The position numbers and the translations under genes are program-made. The notes under the pieces were generated by a model that did not search any database, was not told the origin of the DNA, and saw only the letters and a list, made by a program, of their open reading frames with translations. This document shows, one piece after another, positions 1-11,960 of a DNA stretch of 64,000 bases (positions within the stretch are counted from its first letter, which is position 1; each line of letters begins with the position of its first letter). Location: positions 772,004 through 836,003 of the forward strand of contig MNCI01017909.1 of the NCBI GenBank assembly GCA_015680685.1, given 5' to 3'. This stretch comes from Gnetum montanum (lineage: Eukaryota; Streptophyta; Gnetopsida; Gnetales; Gnetaceae).

Positions 1-1086
1 TGGGTTAGTTTTGGGCAAAGGAGAGGAAGGAGGAGTAGTGGTTTTAGATGCTTTGGCCCTTTTCCTTCCCCCTACCATGACAAACTCATCACGTAAAAGT
101 GAATCTTGAACTGATTGTGAGTGGATGATTGGTGCTTTGGACTTGGCCTTAATGAGAGAATGGGATTGGGAGACTCTTGCCTTGAAGGGAGCAGACAAGG
201 AAGAAAGGTGTGAAGCATTGTTAGAAGTAGAATTGAACTTAATGGGAACACTTGGTGGGTTAGGTTGAGGAGTGACTACAGGACTAGATTTGGGAGGATT
301 GGTTTGAGATTTTTTCTTAGCTAGAAAGGGACAGGTGGAAATGTGGTGCTCTGCACGATGACAGTAGCTACAAGAGTTAGGAAGATAAAAATAGTCTACC
401 TTTTGATTAAAAACTTTACCTCCAGCTCCTAAGGTTAAAGTGATTTTCTTTTGGGAAATGTCTAGTTCGATACAGTAGCGACGAAAGTGAGCCCCGTTAA
501 CCTTAATTCCATGGTCGGAGATGACTCGACCTAAGGAGCTAACTATGTCTCGCTCAACAGGTGAAAAGATTAAAGGAAGATGAGGTAGCTCTACATAATA
601 AGGGATAATATTAAAGGCTGGGTCGCTGACATTGAAATCAAATTTTCAGGTCCGGGCGATAAGTGTAGCATTACGAGCAGGAAAAATTTGAAGAGAGAGA
701 GCTTTCTCGATGTGAGAAGCCTCAGAAAGTTCAGCAAGGACAAAATTACGAGCATAGTATTGAGCGTGTAAGACTTGTATTCCGTGGGCTTGTAAAATAA
801 TTTTAATATGCAAATTGATGCTTAATGATTGAGGTAGATAACCTACTATTTGAAAAAAAATAAAGCGTGTAGAAAAATCTTGAGAAATAGATTCAAAAAT
901 ATCTTCAGGTAAAAGAAAATCCAAGGATTTTGAGTTGGGAGAACTTCCCTGAGGTGAAGAAGTAGCACCCGTTGAAGATTCGTCCATATCCTTGCATGAA
1001 AGGAGCTCCACGTCCATTGGAATTGGCTCAACACTGGTAATAACACAGTGACAGACCTGGCACAACCTGCAGCAATAGCACCACAA
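1..1086 (-). pseudogene. LINE-type ORF1 / DUF4283 zinc-knuckle protein, broken
   Basis: This minus-strand frame runs off the window at base 1. It is open from 1086 down except for a single TGA at 643-645, where the family normally has Trp in an A-R-x-W context, so a TGG to TGA change is likely. Reading on in the same frame gives a stretch like the DUF4283 domain of plant LINE ORF1 and related proteins (V-E-L-P-H-L-P-L). It is followed by a canonical CX2CX4HX4C zinc knuckle at 331-372 and a Ser/Pro/Lys-rich tail. Such proteins bind RNA and accompany a separate LINE ORF2 with endonuclease and reverse transcriptase, which would lie left of the window. The true start is uncertain. An Arg/Ser-rich frame at about 1087-1391 lies in another phase and may be the displaced N-terminus. 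A host gene derived from this family is a less likely alternative. Confidence 0.68.
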
Positions 1087-1460
1087 AGCAGACCCTGCTG
1101 GCCACTGCTACCGCTAGAGCGCGACGCAGCAGCCCTGGCCCACAGCTGCCAAAGCGCGGCCCTCGTGGTAGATGGTCTAGCGCTCCTAGATCCTCTTTTT
1201 AGAGTTTCCTCGGTTCTAGTTTCAGATCTGATTCCAGATCTGGGTTTAATCCCAGATATGCAAACAGGGGTTTCGACTCTGGTAGATCTGGATCTGAGTT
1301 CATATCTGCGTGACCTTCTGCTCCTACGTTTGCTCCACCGCCCGCCTGGATCGCTGCTTCCAGATCTGATTCTTTCCGTGGACGCTGTCACGGTCTAGGC
1401 TGTGGCCGAGGACGTGGCCACAATAGCAGCGCACGTTCCACTTCTCAGGCCGCATTCAGA
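1087..1460 (-). other. GC-rich 5' part of the LINE-like element with AGATCTG repeats
   Basis: Base composition changes sharply here from the AT-rich surroundings to GC-rich. The palindromic word AGATCTG or its relatives recur between about 1224 and 1366. A minus-strand frame that is Arg/Ser-rich is open to 1391, but in a different phase from the DUF4283 frame. This fits the 5' UTR or N-terminal ORF1 part of a LINE, but no LINE 5' end or target duplication can be placed. Confidence 0.4.
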
Positions 1461-2610
1461 TAGACCTCTGGTTTTCGCGTTCAGGCAAAAGTTGAATTTT
1501 TTTTTTCAAAAATCCTATCCAAAGCATAGTCTGCAACAAACATAAAGGGGAAAAAGAAAAAAGAGAAATTATTGGGTAGGACACTTGCCAACTATGGCAT
1601 ATATTTCTCAAATTATCATAACTTGTATGGAAATTATAACTTCTTAAGGTAGTTATTAATAAATTACCTAGATATTTTTTATTCATCTGAACTTTTCATG
1701 ATTATTGTAACTACCCTAAGGTCACTATATAAGGGCTTCAAAGGTAGAATTCAAGGGAAGCATTGGAAGAAGAAACTTTGAAGAATATTGAAGATTTCTT
1801 GTAAAGCATGGTTTGTTAAAGACATCAATTCAACTACTTTGTTTTAGTCCTGTGAGTTCATTTTTTTCCATTTTGTTTTTAGTTACTTAGCTAATGGTTT
1901 AGATAGTATCATGCTTGGCATTTAATTTTTGGATTTTTCTAGGTTTCCTTTATAGTTTTATTTTTGCACAATATTAGACTCCTATTAAGGATTGCCATAT
2001 AAAAGCTTATGTTGGAGAAAAGCATCTTGAGCAAATTAATAGTAATGTCTTAAAAAAATTGTTTGTTTAAGTTTAGGAAATCTAGAAAGTCTTTGATACT
2101 TTGAGATAACTGAAATAACTTCTTTATTTTTAAAGTTTATTGCCTTAGTATTGCAATCTTGAAATTGTGAAATTTTTCTAGAAGTTTTATTGTTTGCAAT
2201 TCTTGATCAATTTTAGCTAGCTAAATAGAAGCTTGTACTTTGTCATTTACAAAGCATTTTGGTAATTAAATAGTGTCATTTATGAAATTGCTTGTTGAGC
2301 TTAAAAGGTTTAGACGATTCATAATAGATTGAATTGGAATAGCTTTATTGTAAAGTGTTTTCTCATGTCAATTTATCTTGCTTAAATGTTTGAGATTTCA
2401 CATAAATATGCTTTCTTTTCTTTTCTCTTTCTAAAACCCATTGAATCTTACTCTATTTCTAGTTTTCTTGTGGAAATTTCTCTCTGGGGGAAATTAGGAG
2501 TAGATTGACAAAATTGTGCTCAGAAGTTTTTCTAAAATTTTATTTGTTACAAGTAATGTACTATAGGGACTATATAGAATAAGTAATTTGACAAGATAGG
2601 AATCTTCGAC
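1461..2610. other. AT-rich sequence, no gene; TATA-like site at 1726-1733
   Basis: No coding frame of note. A TATATAAG box at 1726-1733 sits in an otherwise plain AT-rich stretch and could be a relic LTR or promoter. No matching LTR partner was found in the window. Confidence 0.3.
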
Positions 2611-2876
2611 AACTCATAGTATTTGACAAAGTTAGTTGAATTTCTTTTATGATAGCCAATTACAGTTTCATACACAACCCAACCATTTCAACATTCACAA
2701 TAGCAAACACATACTCACGTATAGTTTATTTCATAATCACTGAGTTTATTTGGAGGTATTTGGGTCTTGGTGTTACCAAAGACCAACAAGCGCTTAAACC
2801 ATGTTTGAAGAACAACTTCACATCCTGTGACTCCCAAGGTCACGAGATCAAAGGCCCAATCATTGGCAGTCCCAAA
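2611..2876 (+). repeat. Dispersed repeat X, copy 1
   Basis: This segment is clearly similar to the reverse complement of 36729-36986. Shared landmarks include a TTTGACAAAGTTAG block, a CTTTTATGATAGCCAATTA block and a TTTGGGYCTTGGTGTT block. The match ends at the motif that forms a short hairpin in the second copy. An open frame of 76 codons here has no recognisable domain and the second copy does not support it as coding. It may be part of an LTR or untranslated leader of another retroelement family. Its left limit is unknown because the second copy is cut by element D. Confidence 0.6.
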
Positions 2877-3053
2877 TGATCACCAACACATAGGTTTATA
2901 AGTCTAATCCTATCTTAAAAAATCTTTAGGGATGAAAATTTTTAATCATGATTTTTACCATTAATTTCATTTTGATTTTTTTATAAATAAGCTTAGTAGA
3001 ATATTGATGTGTGAGTGAGGATAGAAGAAAGAAATAGTTGCATAAGTTTGAAA
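2877..3053. other. Unassigned AT-rich flank of element B
   Basis: No recognisable feature. This is the left flank of the pre-insertion site of element B. Confidence 0.4.
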
Positions 3054-3058
3054 GTATT
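3054..3058. repeat. Target-site duplication of element B, left copy (GTATT)
   Basis: Five bases GTATT directly precede the LTR start TGATGAGCAG. The same five bases follow the other LTR at 28794-28798. Confidence 0.9.
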
Positions 3059-3925
3059 TGATGAGCAGTGAGGTACCCCTACACCCAACAATACGAATCA
3101 CGGGCATTCACACGTGACTCAGTCGAATTCCGTAGACTGTAAGCACTTGCATGCACCAAACTCTAGCCAGCAAAACCTTATGTTAGAATGGTCGTTGCCT
3201 TCCCAACCTCACTTGTAATGTTCTAATGCGCTGGTTAAGTGAGATTGAGGCGAATGATTTTTATTGGTTTTCTTTTTATCTTTTTAGGTCTAATTCTTTA
3301 ATTGTAGGGAATGAAAAGTTGTGTAACCTACAATTGTCCTACCCTATCACTTAACTCTCCCTAGCATAAGTAACCAATCCCATCTTCCATGTACACCCTG
3401 AGCATACCCCAACCACTGCTGGGTTACCAGACGTTAAGCGTCACTAGGTTACCAAGTGTTGGACTTATGTTCGAGATGGTTGTGCTTATGGTTCTTACAA
3501 AATATGAAAGAGTAATAACAGTAAGGTAATAATAGAGAAGACTTTGGAGATTATTAAAACATTGAAATATTAAACTATTTAAATGCTTAAATAATTAAAT
3601 CCAAATGATGCAAGAAATGCTTAAAAAGCTCATCTTTATTGCTAGTCATGCAAATGGGCTCAGGTACATTAGTGCTTGAATAAAGAGCCGTACACCTTTC
3701 TCACACCTATTACAGGCACTTGGAAAATATTCTAACTCTTATGGGAACAAACTACAAGAGTTTCGCTATGACTACTCAAAAAGATGCCTAAGTGTGGCAG
3801 GTGCATGCTTATTTATAGCTAAAGACAGACTTTGCGTAACCGAGGTTGCGTTAATGCATGGATGGATGCGTCGATGGGGCCACATCGACGTGGCCTAGTC
3901 AACGTATTGACTGAAAACTTCATCA
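3059..3925 (-). repeat. 3' LTR of element B
   Basis: Length 867 bp. It starts TGATGAGCAG and ends ACTTCATCA (reverse orientation of the element). A TATAAATA box lies at 3810-3817 on the minus strand. Between the box and the outer LTR end (U3) are short repeated words around CGTCGATG/CATCGACG. The partner is at 27901-28793. Confidence 0.9.
3810..3817 (-). promoter_or_regulatory. TATA box in the 3' LTR of element B
   Basis: TATAAATA on the minus strand at the same LTR position as in every other copy (28650-28657, 61519-61526, 37100-37107). It would place the U3/R border about 25-30 bp downstream. Confidence 0.65.
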
Positions 3926-3937
3926 TACCCCCATGAC
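3926..3937 (-). other. Polypurine tract of element B
   Basis: On the minus strand the sequence GTCATGGGGGTA abuts the 3' LTR start TGATGA. The same tract abuts the 3' LTR in elements A, C, E and F. It should prime plus-strand DNA synthesis. Confidence 0.8.
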
Positions 3938-4099
3938 TATGTGAAAACTCGTCCTCAAGTTTATTACAATTTGGAAGGTATGAAGTTGTTACAGCACACA
4001 TGACAAGACATATCTTCATAGACATTAACTTTATTGACATACCAAGTACCCGGGTGCATGGAAGAGAATGAATTACAAAATGGTGGTATTCAGAGACAA

Positions 4100-7022
4100 A
4101 ATTGAACACCCTAACGACAATGGATTCTTCACTATGTCAAAAAAATGCTAAAGTTGCTGGAGAAGGTCACATCATCCTTGGTGGCGGTGGTTCTGATAGG
4201 CCTTCACTAGCCTCTAGCGCATGTGGCGGCTATGGTGCGGAAAATGATTGTCCTGTAGTAGGTGCAACTTTTGGAGGCAACTGAAAAGCCTCCAATAATG
4301 CCCTCATTTTCTCTTCTTTGCTTTTGGGATCATTCACCATCCAAGCAGCTTCACTAATGTGTGTCGGAACTAAAACATCCCAAGGGCATGGAAGTGCAAG
4401 AAAGAGTTCTTTTAAATTGACAAACTAGGCAGCAAACTATTTTCGTTCGATATCGAATGCTCGGATTGATGTCCGTAGCTGCTGGTAGTCATCCATCCAT
4501 CGGGCCAAGTTCTTTGCGACCGCACGTTGTCCTTCAAAATGAGTGTGAAGAACCTTGAGTTCCGCATTTGCAATTTCTAACTTCTATTTCGTCGCTTTAT
4601 GTGCTTGGAACTCACCCTCGTATAAAGAATACGAGGTGGCCACTTACTTCTCTAGGTTAGACCATGGCCTTCCGGCTATCAGCATAGCCAGGTTTGCATA
4701 ACAAAGATTGGCTAACTCCATGTATTCTGTAATTTCTTCAATTTTCAGCTCCTTGAGATGGATCTCAGCCTGGTTGTAGGCGTTCAATCCATTGAAGATG
4801 GGTTGCCACACCTCGCCTCCTTCTCAGAGCTACTGGAGTGCTTGGTTCATTTTAGCCTTTGCGACTTGAATCTCTTTTTCATTTACTTCTTTATGCAATC
4901 CCACTTGGTCCCTATAGTGATTTTTAACTCTTTCAAACTTAAGGGCTTCATTTTTCCAAGAGGAAATTTTGATAGCCAATTTTTGTCACAAGGCTCAAAC
5001 TTCCTTCATAGACAGATTACAATTTTTAGTGGCCAGTCTCCTCACATCAGTGTTTACCCTAGCTAGCTCCTCCTGCTGTTGATGGATGAAGTCTTTCATA
5101 TGTTGATTTTCAACACCAACATTGTGTAGGTGATGAACTTCTGTGATCAACCTAACATTCTCTTGATGAACCTCTACCAAGTCTTTGTTTAGATGGTATG
5201 CATGAGTGTCAGTCAAGGACTTGTCAAAGATCGCCGACTCTCACTCACCCTCAATTGTCTGAAGTTTGATTTGAAGCTATTGAAAAGCTTCATCTCTAGT
5301 GGATCCATAGTTGAGGAGAGCTGGATCAACAAGTTGGACCCTTAATTGGGTAACTTCTACTGCCAAGCGTTGATAATCTGCTTGTGCTACTTCAAGTTGC
5401 CCTTCCAAGATGAGACACTTGCCCCTTGCTCAGAGCAACTCTGACTGGGTCATAGTAATGTTGTCTGGAAGATCAAAGACATCTAGAAGTGGTTGCCCGA
5501 TTTCCACCAATTGGTCCAACAACTCTTCATGTTGGGCTACGTTGATTTTGCTACGTGAAGTTCCTGCAAATGTTTGTACATCTCCAAGTCCATGTACATC
5601 CAACACAGGCACCGTGGGTGCATTAAAGGCCATAGAAATTGTGTTAGCAACCACTTTAGCTGCAACTTCTTGTCCCTGGTGTTGCATTACCATGACAATC
5701 GCCCCCTCTCCATCCTTCAAGTGCATCGAAAAAGTAGTAGCGTTTCCTAAAATTTTAGGAAATAATTGTTGGGTGGACACTATTACTTCTTGGACACTAG
5801 GATCAGTTCTTGTAGGTACTTGTGTCTAGGTGACAAAAAACATCAGCTCTGCTCCCTCTAGCAGACTCATTGATTGAGCTACTTGCTCAAGATGGCTCAT
5901 TGCAAGGTGATAGACTGAAAGGTCTTCTCCTCCACTGGTTCCTACAGATCGCTCTTGTTGGCTCAAGAGTAACTGTCGAATCTCACATATGTGTTTTGCA
6001 ATTGTCTATGAGCCTAACCTTGTTGTTTGCATAGGTGATGGACGTGGTTGCTGCTCTTCCTTGAGTCATGTTGTGGCTAGAGTCTTATCCTTCATCATCT
6101 CCTACCATGAGGTAATTGGGGCATGCTGAAATATGTCATTGGCATATTGTGCTATCCCGACTCATTTGCACAGTTTCTTGATTAGGCAGGGAAAGGGTAG
6201 ATCTCATCTTCCACGTTCGCTTTCAGCAAATCTTTTCTCAATCTCCAGGAACAGTAACTATGGAAGGTTAATTGAAAATTTTTTGCTTAGAGTAGCACAT
6301 GTACAAGCAAAGAAGGTAGTGATCTTGCTGGGTCTTACCATTGGATTCAAGTGGTAAGATGGGATTTTTGAGTATACCCTCTTTGCGGTGGTTAAAGTGC
6401 CAAACTCCTTGTGTTCTACCCTATAACACTACTTGATCCACTCCCCTTTCACCTCGAGGTCTACTTGTTTGGGGATCTCTACCACATCAGCTTCGGTCTC
6501 TTGCAATCCCAGAGCTTGTGAAATTGCTCTTGCAAAGTAAGAGACATGAATGTCTTTGATTCTTACTCTAGACCCCGGTTGTCGATTCGTCCAGAAGAGG
6601 TAGGTCTCTCCTAGGTACCATTCACCACTGGATGTGATGATTGGTCACATAGTAGAATTTTTCAATTGGGTCTTAACTTCTTCTAGCACATTCTCTAGAA
6701 ATAGTCCAAAGTTTAACTCCTGTAGGACCATTTGTTGTAGCTCCCTCTGCTTAATAGCGTCAAGACATGCTTGGGTTAGGGTGACCTAAAGCCATGGTGC
6801 TACCACCAGAGTCTCATCCCTTCGTGATTGTTTATTGGGGATTTCCTCTTTAGGAATCTGATGAACAGATTCCATGTTAGGTCCTTCACAGAGTGGGCCA
6901 ATTGCATGTGAGCCCTCTGCATGCTTTGGATGTTGCGCAACTCATCCTCTTCCCATTCTTGGTTGCTTGTCCCTTGGTTGGGACGGTCCTTCTCACCTTG
7001 GATGCCTTGGTTTGGGTGCCAT
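4100..7022 (-). pseudogene. Env-position coiled-coil ORF of element B, decayed
   Basis: The minus-strand frame begins at an ATG at 7020-7022 (M-A-P-K-P-R-H-P) and runs toward the 3' LTR. It is the counterpart of the better copy in element F at 58267-61180. Near 6130-6360 it matches the F segment ending in L-P-F-P-C-L-I-x-K. The open stretch 4995-5216 is a charged heptad-rich coiled-coil segment (K-D-L-V-E-V-H-Q-E-N-V). The N-terminal part resembles the domain found in env-position ORFs of plant Athila-type elements (annotated in databases as a putative plant transposon protein). The role of these proteins is unknown. Numerous stops and frame changes show that it is dead. Some positions that are stops in F are Gln here, so the two copies decayed independently. 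Confidence 0.7.
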
Positions 7023-8755
7023 CTATAGTCATAGCATAACCATGAACTAAAATGTGCATAGGTTGCTCAAAATGGCAATCATAAACCCTCTCATTTTGAC
7101 CAAGTTATAATAATGGCACATGCATCCTATTAGATTTCCTAGAGTGTCATTGAGGGTTTTAGAAAAAATAATAAGTTATGAGTTGAAATTTATAGTGTTT
7201 TTTTTTGTTTTTTCTTGTCTGTCCCCTAAGAGGTGTTAAGTATTTGATAATAATAATAATTATTATAATAATTATAGACCTCACCCCCCCACGATGAATA
7301 GCATACCTCTAGGTTGTGTATATGGGGCCTAGTCGATGCAGTGGTGTTGAGAATGGTGACTAGCGTTGACCAATGAAGAAAAAGCCCAAATCGTGGAATT
7401 GGAACACAAAGTTGGGGTGGTTTAAGAGTGGAGAGACCAGGGAATTAGCTAATAGAAAGAGGAAGGTAGATGGTCTTGGAAAGAAGAGTCAAAGGTTGGA
7501 GAATGTCATGAGATAGAACTCTGCGGAGAATGGTTTATGCGATGGTTAGTATAGAAATAATCAACCAATGATATCAAGGGAATAGGAGACTAACAAATGG
7601 AACCAAACGATATGCAAGTGGGTCCTTCCCATAGCAGGAAACAATCTTAGTTACCCTTGCATATCATCAACACCGGAGTCCATGGGCCTTGCACATTCAT
7701 GAGAACCCACCGAAGCATTAGGAGTTCATGCAAATCATGACAAACAATCAAAACATAGAACTGGTAGTGAGGTGAGTCATGGAGAGAAATGAGTGAAGAG
7801 AGAGGAGTGAGAAATGGAATTCCTAATGTTGGTCACATGAAATCCCATGTGAAGTTTTGGTTAAGTGACATGGTAGGATCCATCCCTAGTTCAGACCCAA
7901 AACCAATACAATGAAATCGTAGCAACATTCAAAGATTTGTCCATCCTTTGGAGTATAAGAATGCATCCACAAAGAACCACCACTCCAACATGAGTGAGAG
8001 AGATGAAGGGAAAAAGGGACTAAGTTAGAGGGGATGAAGCAAGTCCCATAACTAGTGCTTGTAGCCCATTAGAGGCGGTCTAAGGGGTGTGCTTTGAATT
8101 TTCATGTTTTTTTTTTGTGTTTTTCAATGGGAACTAGATGATGCAAAGACCCATGTGTTTTTGCATGCATTTGGCCAAGGGGTAAGCTTTGAATCCTCAT
8201 GTGTGTTTTTTTTCGATGAGAATCACACCATGCAAGGCCAAATTGCTAAGGAACTTTTAAGTATGGGAGGACTTGGAGTGGTAAGAAATCTATGAGGACA
8301 CTTTCACAAATCAGGAAATAGAAAAGTATGAAAAATGTTGCATTCCCCTTGAAGTCATACCCTATTCAAACCACTGGGTCATCCTCAATTCTGGGAACTA
8401 CACAAGTCACAGATTAATTAAAGTGTTTTTAATTGAAAGGGATTTGCATGTTTCCAAAAGAAGGAAAACCATGGAGTGGATGAATGGGTGGATGACATGG
8501 ACTCACTACCTATTTTATGAGATGAAAGTATACGTAACTTCCTAGAACAACAATGTGAGGGCGGGAGCTAGATATAATAGGTGGACCATATCATGCAGCC
8601 CATTGCAATGAGAAATAGCTGCACTAGTACATCTAATGACAATAAGATGGCTTATTAGTGAAACAACTGGAAATTAAGCACACACACACATCTAAAAATA
8701 AACAAACAAATAGAGAGGTAAATAAAGAAAGAAAAACTAAGAAAGAATGGGCAAA
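7023..8755 (-). other. Noncoding spacer between pol and env-position ORF of element B (distal part)
   Basis: No coding frame. The stretch is homologous to spacers in the other elements: 9256-11100 in C, 18230-20230 in A, 44080-45984 in D, 53263-54890 in E and 56420-58266 in F. Two blocks recur. One around 7610-7640 reads on the minus strand CCTGCTATGGGAAGGACCC followed by ACTTGCAT. The other is a GACTTCAAGGGG block near 8345-8370. An AAT microsatellite lies at 7243-7275 and a C-run follows it. The spacer resumes at 15434 beyond element C. Confidence 0.65.
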
Positions 8756-8760
8756 CATAC
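8756..8760. repeat. Target-site duplication of element C, left copy (CATAC)
   Basis: CATAC precedes the LTR start at 8761 and is repeated exactly at 15429-15433. Confidence 0.92.
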
Positions 8761-9243
8761 TGATGAGTGGCGAGGTACCCCTACACTCAACTATACGAAT
8801 ACGAGCGTCTCATGTGCAATCCGGTCAAACTCCAAGGACTAAGTGCTTACGTGCCTTAATGGAACACTTAAGGTTAATCAATCGCTGTCTTCCCAAACTT
8901 ACTTGTATTGTCATGGTTGTATGGTTAAGTAAGCTTGAGGTATATGATTTTTATATCTTTTATCTTTTTAATGTCTTATGCTAATAGGGGAAGGTGAAGA
9001 TAACTAAGTGACTAAATTTCCTTAACTATTCACTAACTAAGTTCTAATTGTCCTAGCATTAGTATCCATTCCCACTTACCACACACACCCTGAACTAGTG
9101 CAATGCTGCTGGGATTACCAAATGCTACTCATTACTGGGTTACCAAGTGTTACACACATGCTCGAAGTAGTCGTACTAAGNTGGTGGGCTGCGATATCGC
9201 AGGGGTAGACACGATATTGTGGATGAGATATCGCGGCTCATCA
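8761..9243 (-). repeat. 3' LTR of element C, internally shortened
   Basis: It starts TGATGAGTGG and ends GGCTCATCA. It matches the 5' LTR up to base 9180. A single n at 9181 then marks a jump that skips about 300 bp, including the TATA region. The end carries GATATCGC words as in the 5' LTR. Confidence 0.85.
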
Positions 9244-9255
9244 TACCCCCATGAC
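9244..9255 (-). other. Polypurine tract of element C
   Basis: GTCATGGGGGTA on the minus strand abuts the 3' LTR. Just upstream is the conserved block CTCGAGGATGAGTTTTCA. Confidence 0.8.
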
Positions 9256-11100
9256 TGAATGAAAACTCATCCTCGAGTTCCTTACAAAATATTGGGAAGG
9301 TATGGGATTATTGACTTGAATGACACTAATGGTAAATGGGGTGACATGTGAATGGATCATCATTACAACACATGACAAAATTAGTGTTCATCATGACAAG
9401 AGTGAACACTATACACATTTGGCATCCAGCCTCATTTGGCAGCTGAGAGAGAAGAGAGAGAGAAAAGAAGAAGTCTGTTGCTACTAACTCCAAGATTGCA
9501 CTTTTTGTTGTCCATCCATAAGCGTGCCATCAATCTTGTTCCTTTCATAACTGCTCTAGAACTAGTCCATTTCAAGTGTTCCCTCTAGACCCAATCCATT
9601 GGTGTATGATTGCCATCTGCACACACAACACAGTCTTAAATTAGCAAGGGTAAATGAATCACAATGCGGTTGATACCTTGCCTTGGTGAAAGGTCCATTG
9701 GTTGAGTTGTGGTATGGTTTATGTGGATTTTGGAGATATAACATTGGTGACTACCCAAGGTGTAGGGGTTTAGAGAAAATTGAAAAAATTGGACCAGGAC
9801 CCCATGATTGAGAGTGAACCTCTAGTAGTGAGAGAATGGAAAAAGATAAGGAATAAGAAAGATGGAGAAAAAGAAACAATGGCAATGCTGATAAAATGGA
9901 TGTCAGAGATGGAAGTGAACAAAATAAATGTTGACTGTGAAAATGTTTAAGGGAAAAAAATTAACGGATGGACCAAATAGGAATGCCAGTGGGTCCTCCC
10001 CAAAGCAGGCTCATGCCCTTAATACCTTGACAATCCTGCATTCAAAGAGTCCGTAGGCTCTGGAAATGCCATTTGGAAACAAGAGTTAAAGTCTTAACCA
10101 CAAGAGTTTACCAAAAAGAAAACAATGCATCAACCAAAATATAGACTATTGATGCAATTGACAATGAGGTGAAAAATGGAGAAATAAGGATGGAAAGAAG
10201 AGAATGGAATGGAGTCTCAAGAACAAGGTGATGTACAACCCCTTGTGTATTAATGGTTAATGTGACTTAGTAGATTTGATTCCAAATCCAACCTCAAAAA
10301 ATCCACATCCAGTGACTTCGCATTAATACATTTGGCCAATCCATCCACTTGGAGTAACAAGAATGCTTTGACCAAAAGTCACCACCATTTTGACGAAACG
10401 AGAAAGGAGAAAGTAGGAAGCGAGAAAGGGCCTTAGTTAGAGAAAACATATTTGTTTAGTTGCATAACCAATGCTTGTAGCCCAGATGATTATTTCATCT
10501 AAGGGATGTGCTTTGAATTCTCACTTTTTACTTTTTTTTTTTGTGTGAGAACCACACCATGCAAAGACTTATTATTTCTATTGGCTCAGCTTCCTAGTAA
10601 TGGAGCAATTGTTAGAATGGTAAGGAAACTCAAGAAGAAAACATCCAAGCACCTAAGAGAATGGCCAGCACAAATGCATCAAGTTCCCTTGAAGTCACGC
10701 CCTTTTCAGTTCTTGAGTTCTTCCTTAGTTTGAGAAATGCCCAGTCACCAATTCGTTGATAGTTCTATTATTAAGAAAGGGACTATATAGTTCCAAGCTA
10801 AGAGAGACCATAGAAATTCATGGATGCAATAATGACGTGGACTCATTGACTGTTATATCAAAAGAACCATACCTTAGTATCAACATTATAACTCAAAGGT
10901 AAAAACCAAACATTAGCAATCAATGGAATACAGTTCATACCATCTTCAAGAGCACTTATTAGGTGACAAACCTAACAAAATGAATAAGCACACAAATAAA
11001 CGAAAAATTATGAATGATGTTGCAAAACAAAAACAAGAGAAGTTAAAGAAATTTGTAAAATAAAAATGTGTAAAACAAAAACTTAAAAAGGAATTGAGGA
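9256..11100 (-). other. Noncoding 3' spacer of element C
   Basis: No coding frame and no env-position ORF. The sequence is homologous to the spacers of the sister elements. The GGGGAGGACCCACTGGCAT block lies at 9983-10009 and the GACTTCAAGGGA block near 10680-10700. The part nearest the PPT still resembles the corresponding part of element E at 54890-55215, so C and E share the absence of the env-position ORF. Confidence 0.6.
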
Positions 11101-11340
11101 CCTTGATTGATCAGCATAGGGGGCCATCTCCCCCATAACTGAGTTGAAAGGGGGAGATCCGAAATAATGAGCGAGGTCATCCTTTCTTCGATGTGTTAGG
11201 TGCATTGACTATTCTAGATTCATGGTAAGGTTTGGTCAGTTGCACATTGATTAGTAATCTTTTATCGGAGTGCTTGTTTGAAGTTTTTAAGAATTTCTAG
11301 CTTCCCCCTATTGATGTTTTCAAGTTAAGGGTTAGAAGTT
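11101..11340 (-). pseudogene. Stub of pol C-terminus and G-rich tract in element C
   Basis: The minus-strand reading contains a short match (F-G-S-P-P-F-N-S) to the pol tail seen at about 53210-53250 in element E. It runs into the tract TTATGGGGGAGATGG found after pol in all copies. Protease lies directly upstream, so the RT-RNase H-integrase block, about 3.7 kb in the sister elements, was lost between about 11340 and 11365. Confidence 0.55.
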
Positions 11341-11960
11341 GGCAACACTCTTGCTCCAGTGCATCTATGCTTTCGACGTGGGTGTATGTTTTTCCCTCAG
11401 TTCCATGCATGTTGGTGAAAAACTCTCTTGATCAGCTGTCAACCACTGGGTGTCTTCTTGTTGTGTGGTTGCTACATATAGGCACCTTTGTATGTTAATT
11501 TCTTGGGCACACCAGTTGCATGCAGGCAATGTTAAACATTCCTGTACGTAATCACACCTTGTATCACTGTATGTGATGCATGGAACTTTCTTCTTCTTGA
11601 TCTTCCCAAAAGTGTTATCCTTAGATATTTCTAGGGAAAGATTGTGGATTCCTAGACATACGTTTATGGTACTTAGCCATGCCCTTCCCATTATTATTGG
11701 GAAGTCCCCTTTGTCATTGTTTACTTGTATAACTAGGAAATCAGCTGGGTATGACCACCCACACATAGTGGTAATGATATCCTCCACCAGTCCCAAGGGA
11801 ACCGTGATGGATTGGTCAGCCAACTCTAAGCGAATATTGCTCTTCTTTAGTGGAGGCAAGTTCTAGGCTTTATACATCTCTTGTGATATTAAGTTGACTC
11901 CGGATCATGAGTCTAGAAGAGCTTTACATGGTTCACTCCCAGCGACTTGGAGATAGATTA
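11341..11960 (-). pseudogene. Retroviral-type aspartic protease remnant, element C
   Basis: The open minus-strand frame 11859-11365 holds the distal part of a gypsy protease (D-F-L-V-I-Q-V, then F-P-I-I-M-G-R-A-W-L). Upstream, near 11910, the active-site D-S-G loop is still visible but its Gly codon is now TGA, after which G-V-N-L-I-S continues. The enzyme would mature the Gag-Pol polyprotein. The nonsense change in the catalytic loop makes this copy inactive. Gag lies upstream (higher coordinates) and no RT follows. Confidence 0.72.

Noticed and set aside
1048-1398. Plus-strand frame of 116 codons in the GC-rich segment
   Set aside because: Leu/Pro-rich with no domain, antisense to the LINE-like frames; a shadow of GC-rich sequence.
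2649-2879. Plus-strand frame of 76 codons in repeat X
   Set aside because: The inverted copy at 36729-36986 does not keep the frame, and there is no domain match.
5410-5829. Plus-strand frame of 139 codons
   Set aside because: Antisense to the env-position ORF of element B; the minus-strand frame matches element F.
10506-10733. Plus-strand frame in the spacer of element C
   Set aside because: Lies in a region noncoding in all sister elements; the T-run and conserved block explain it.
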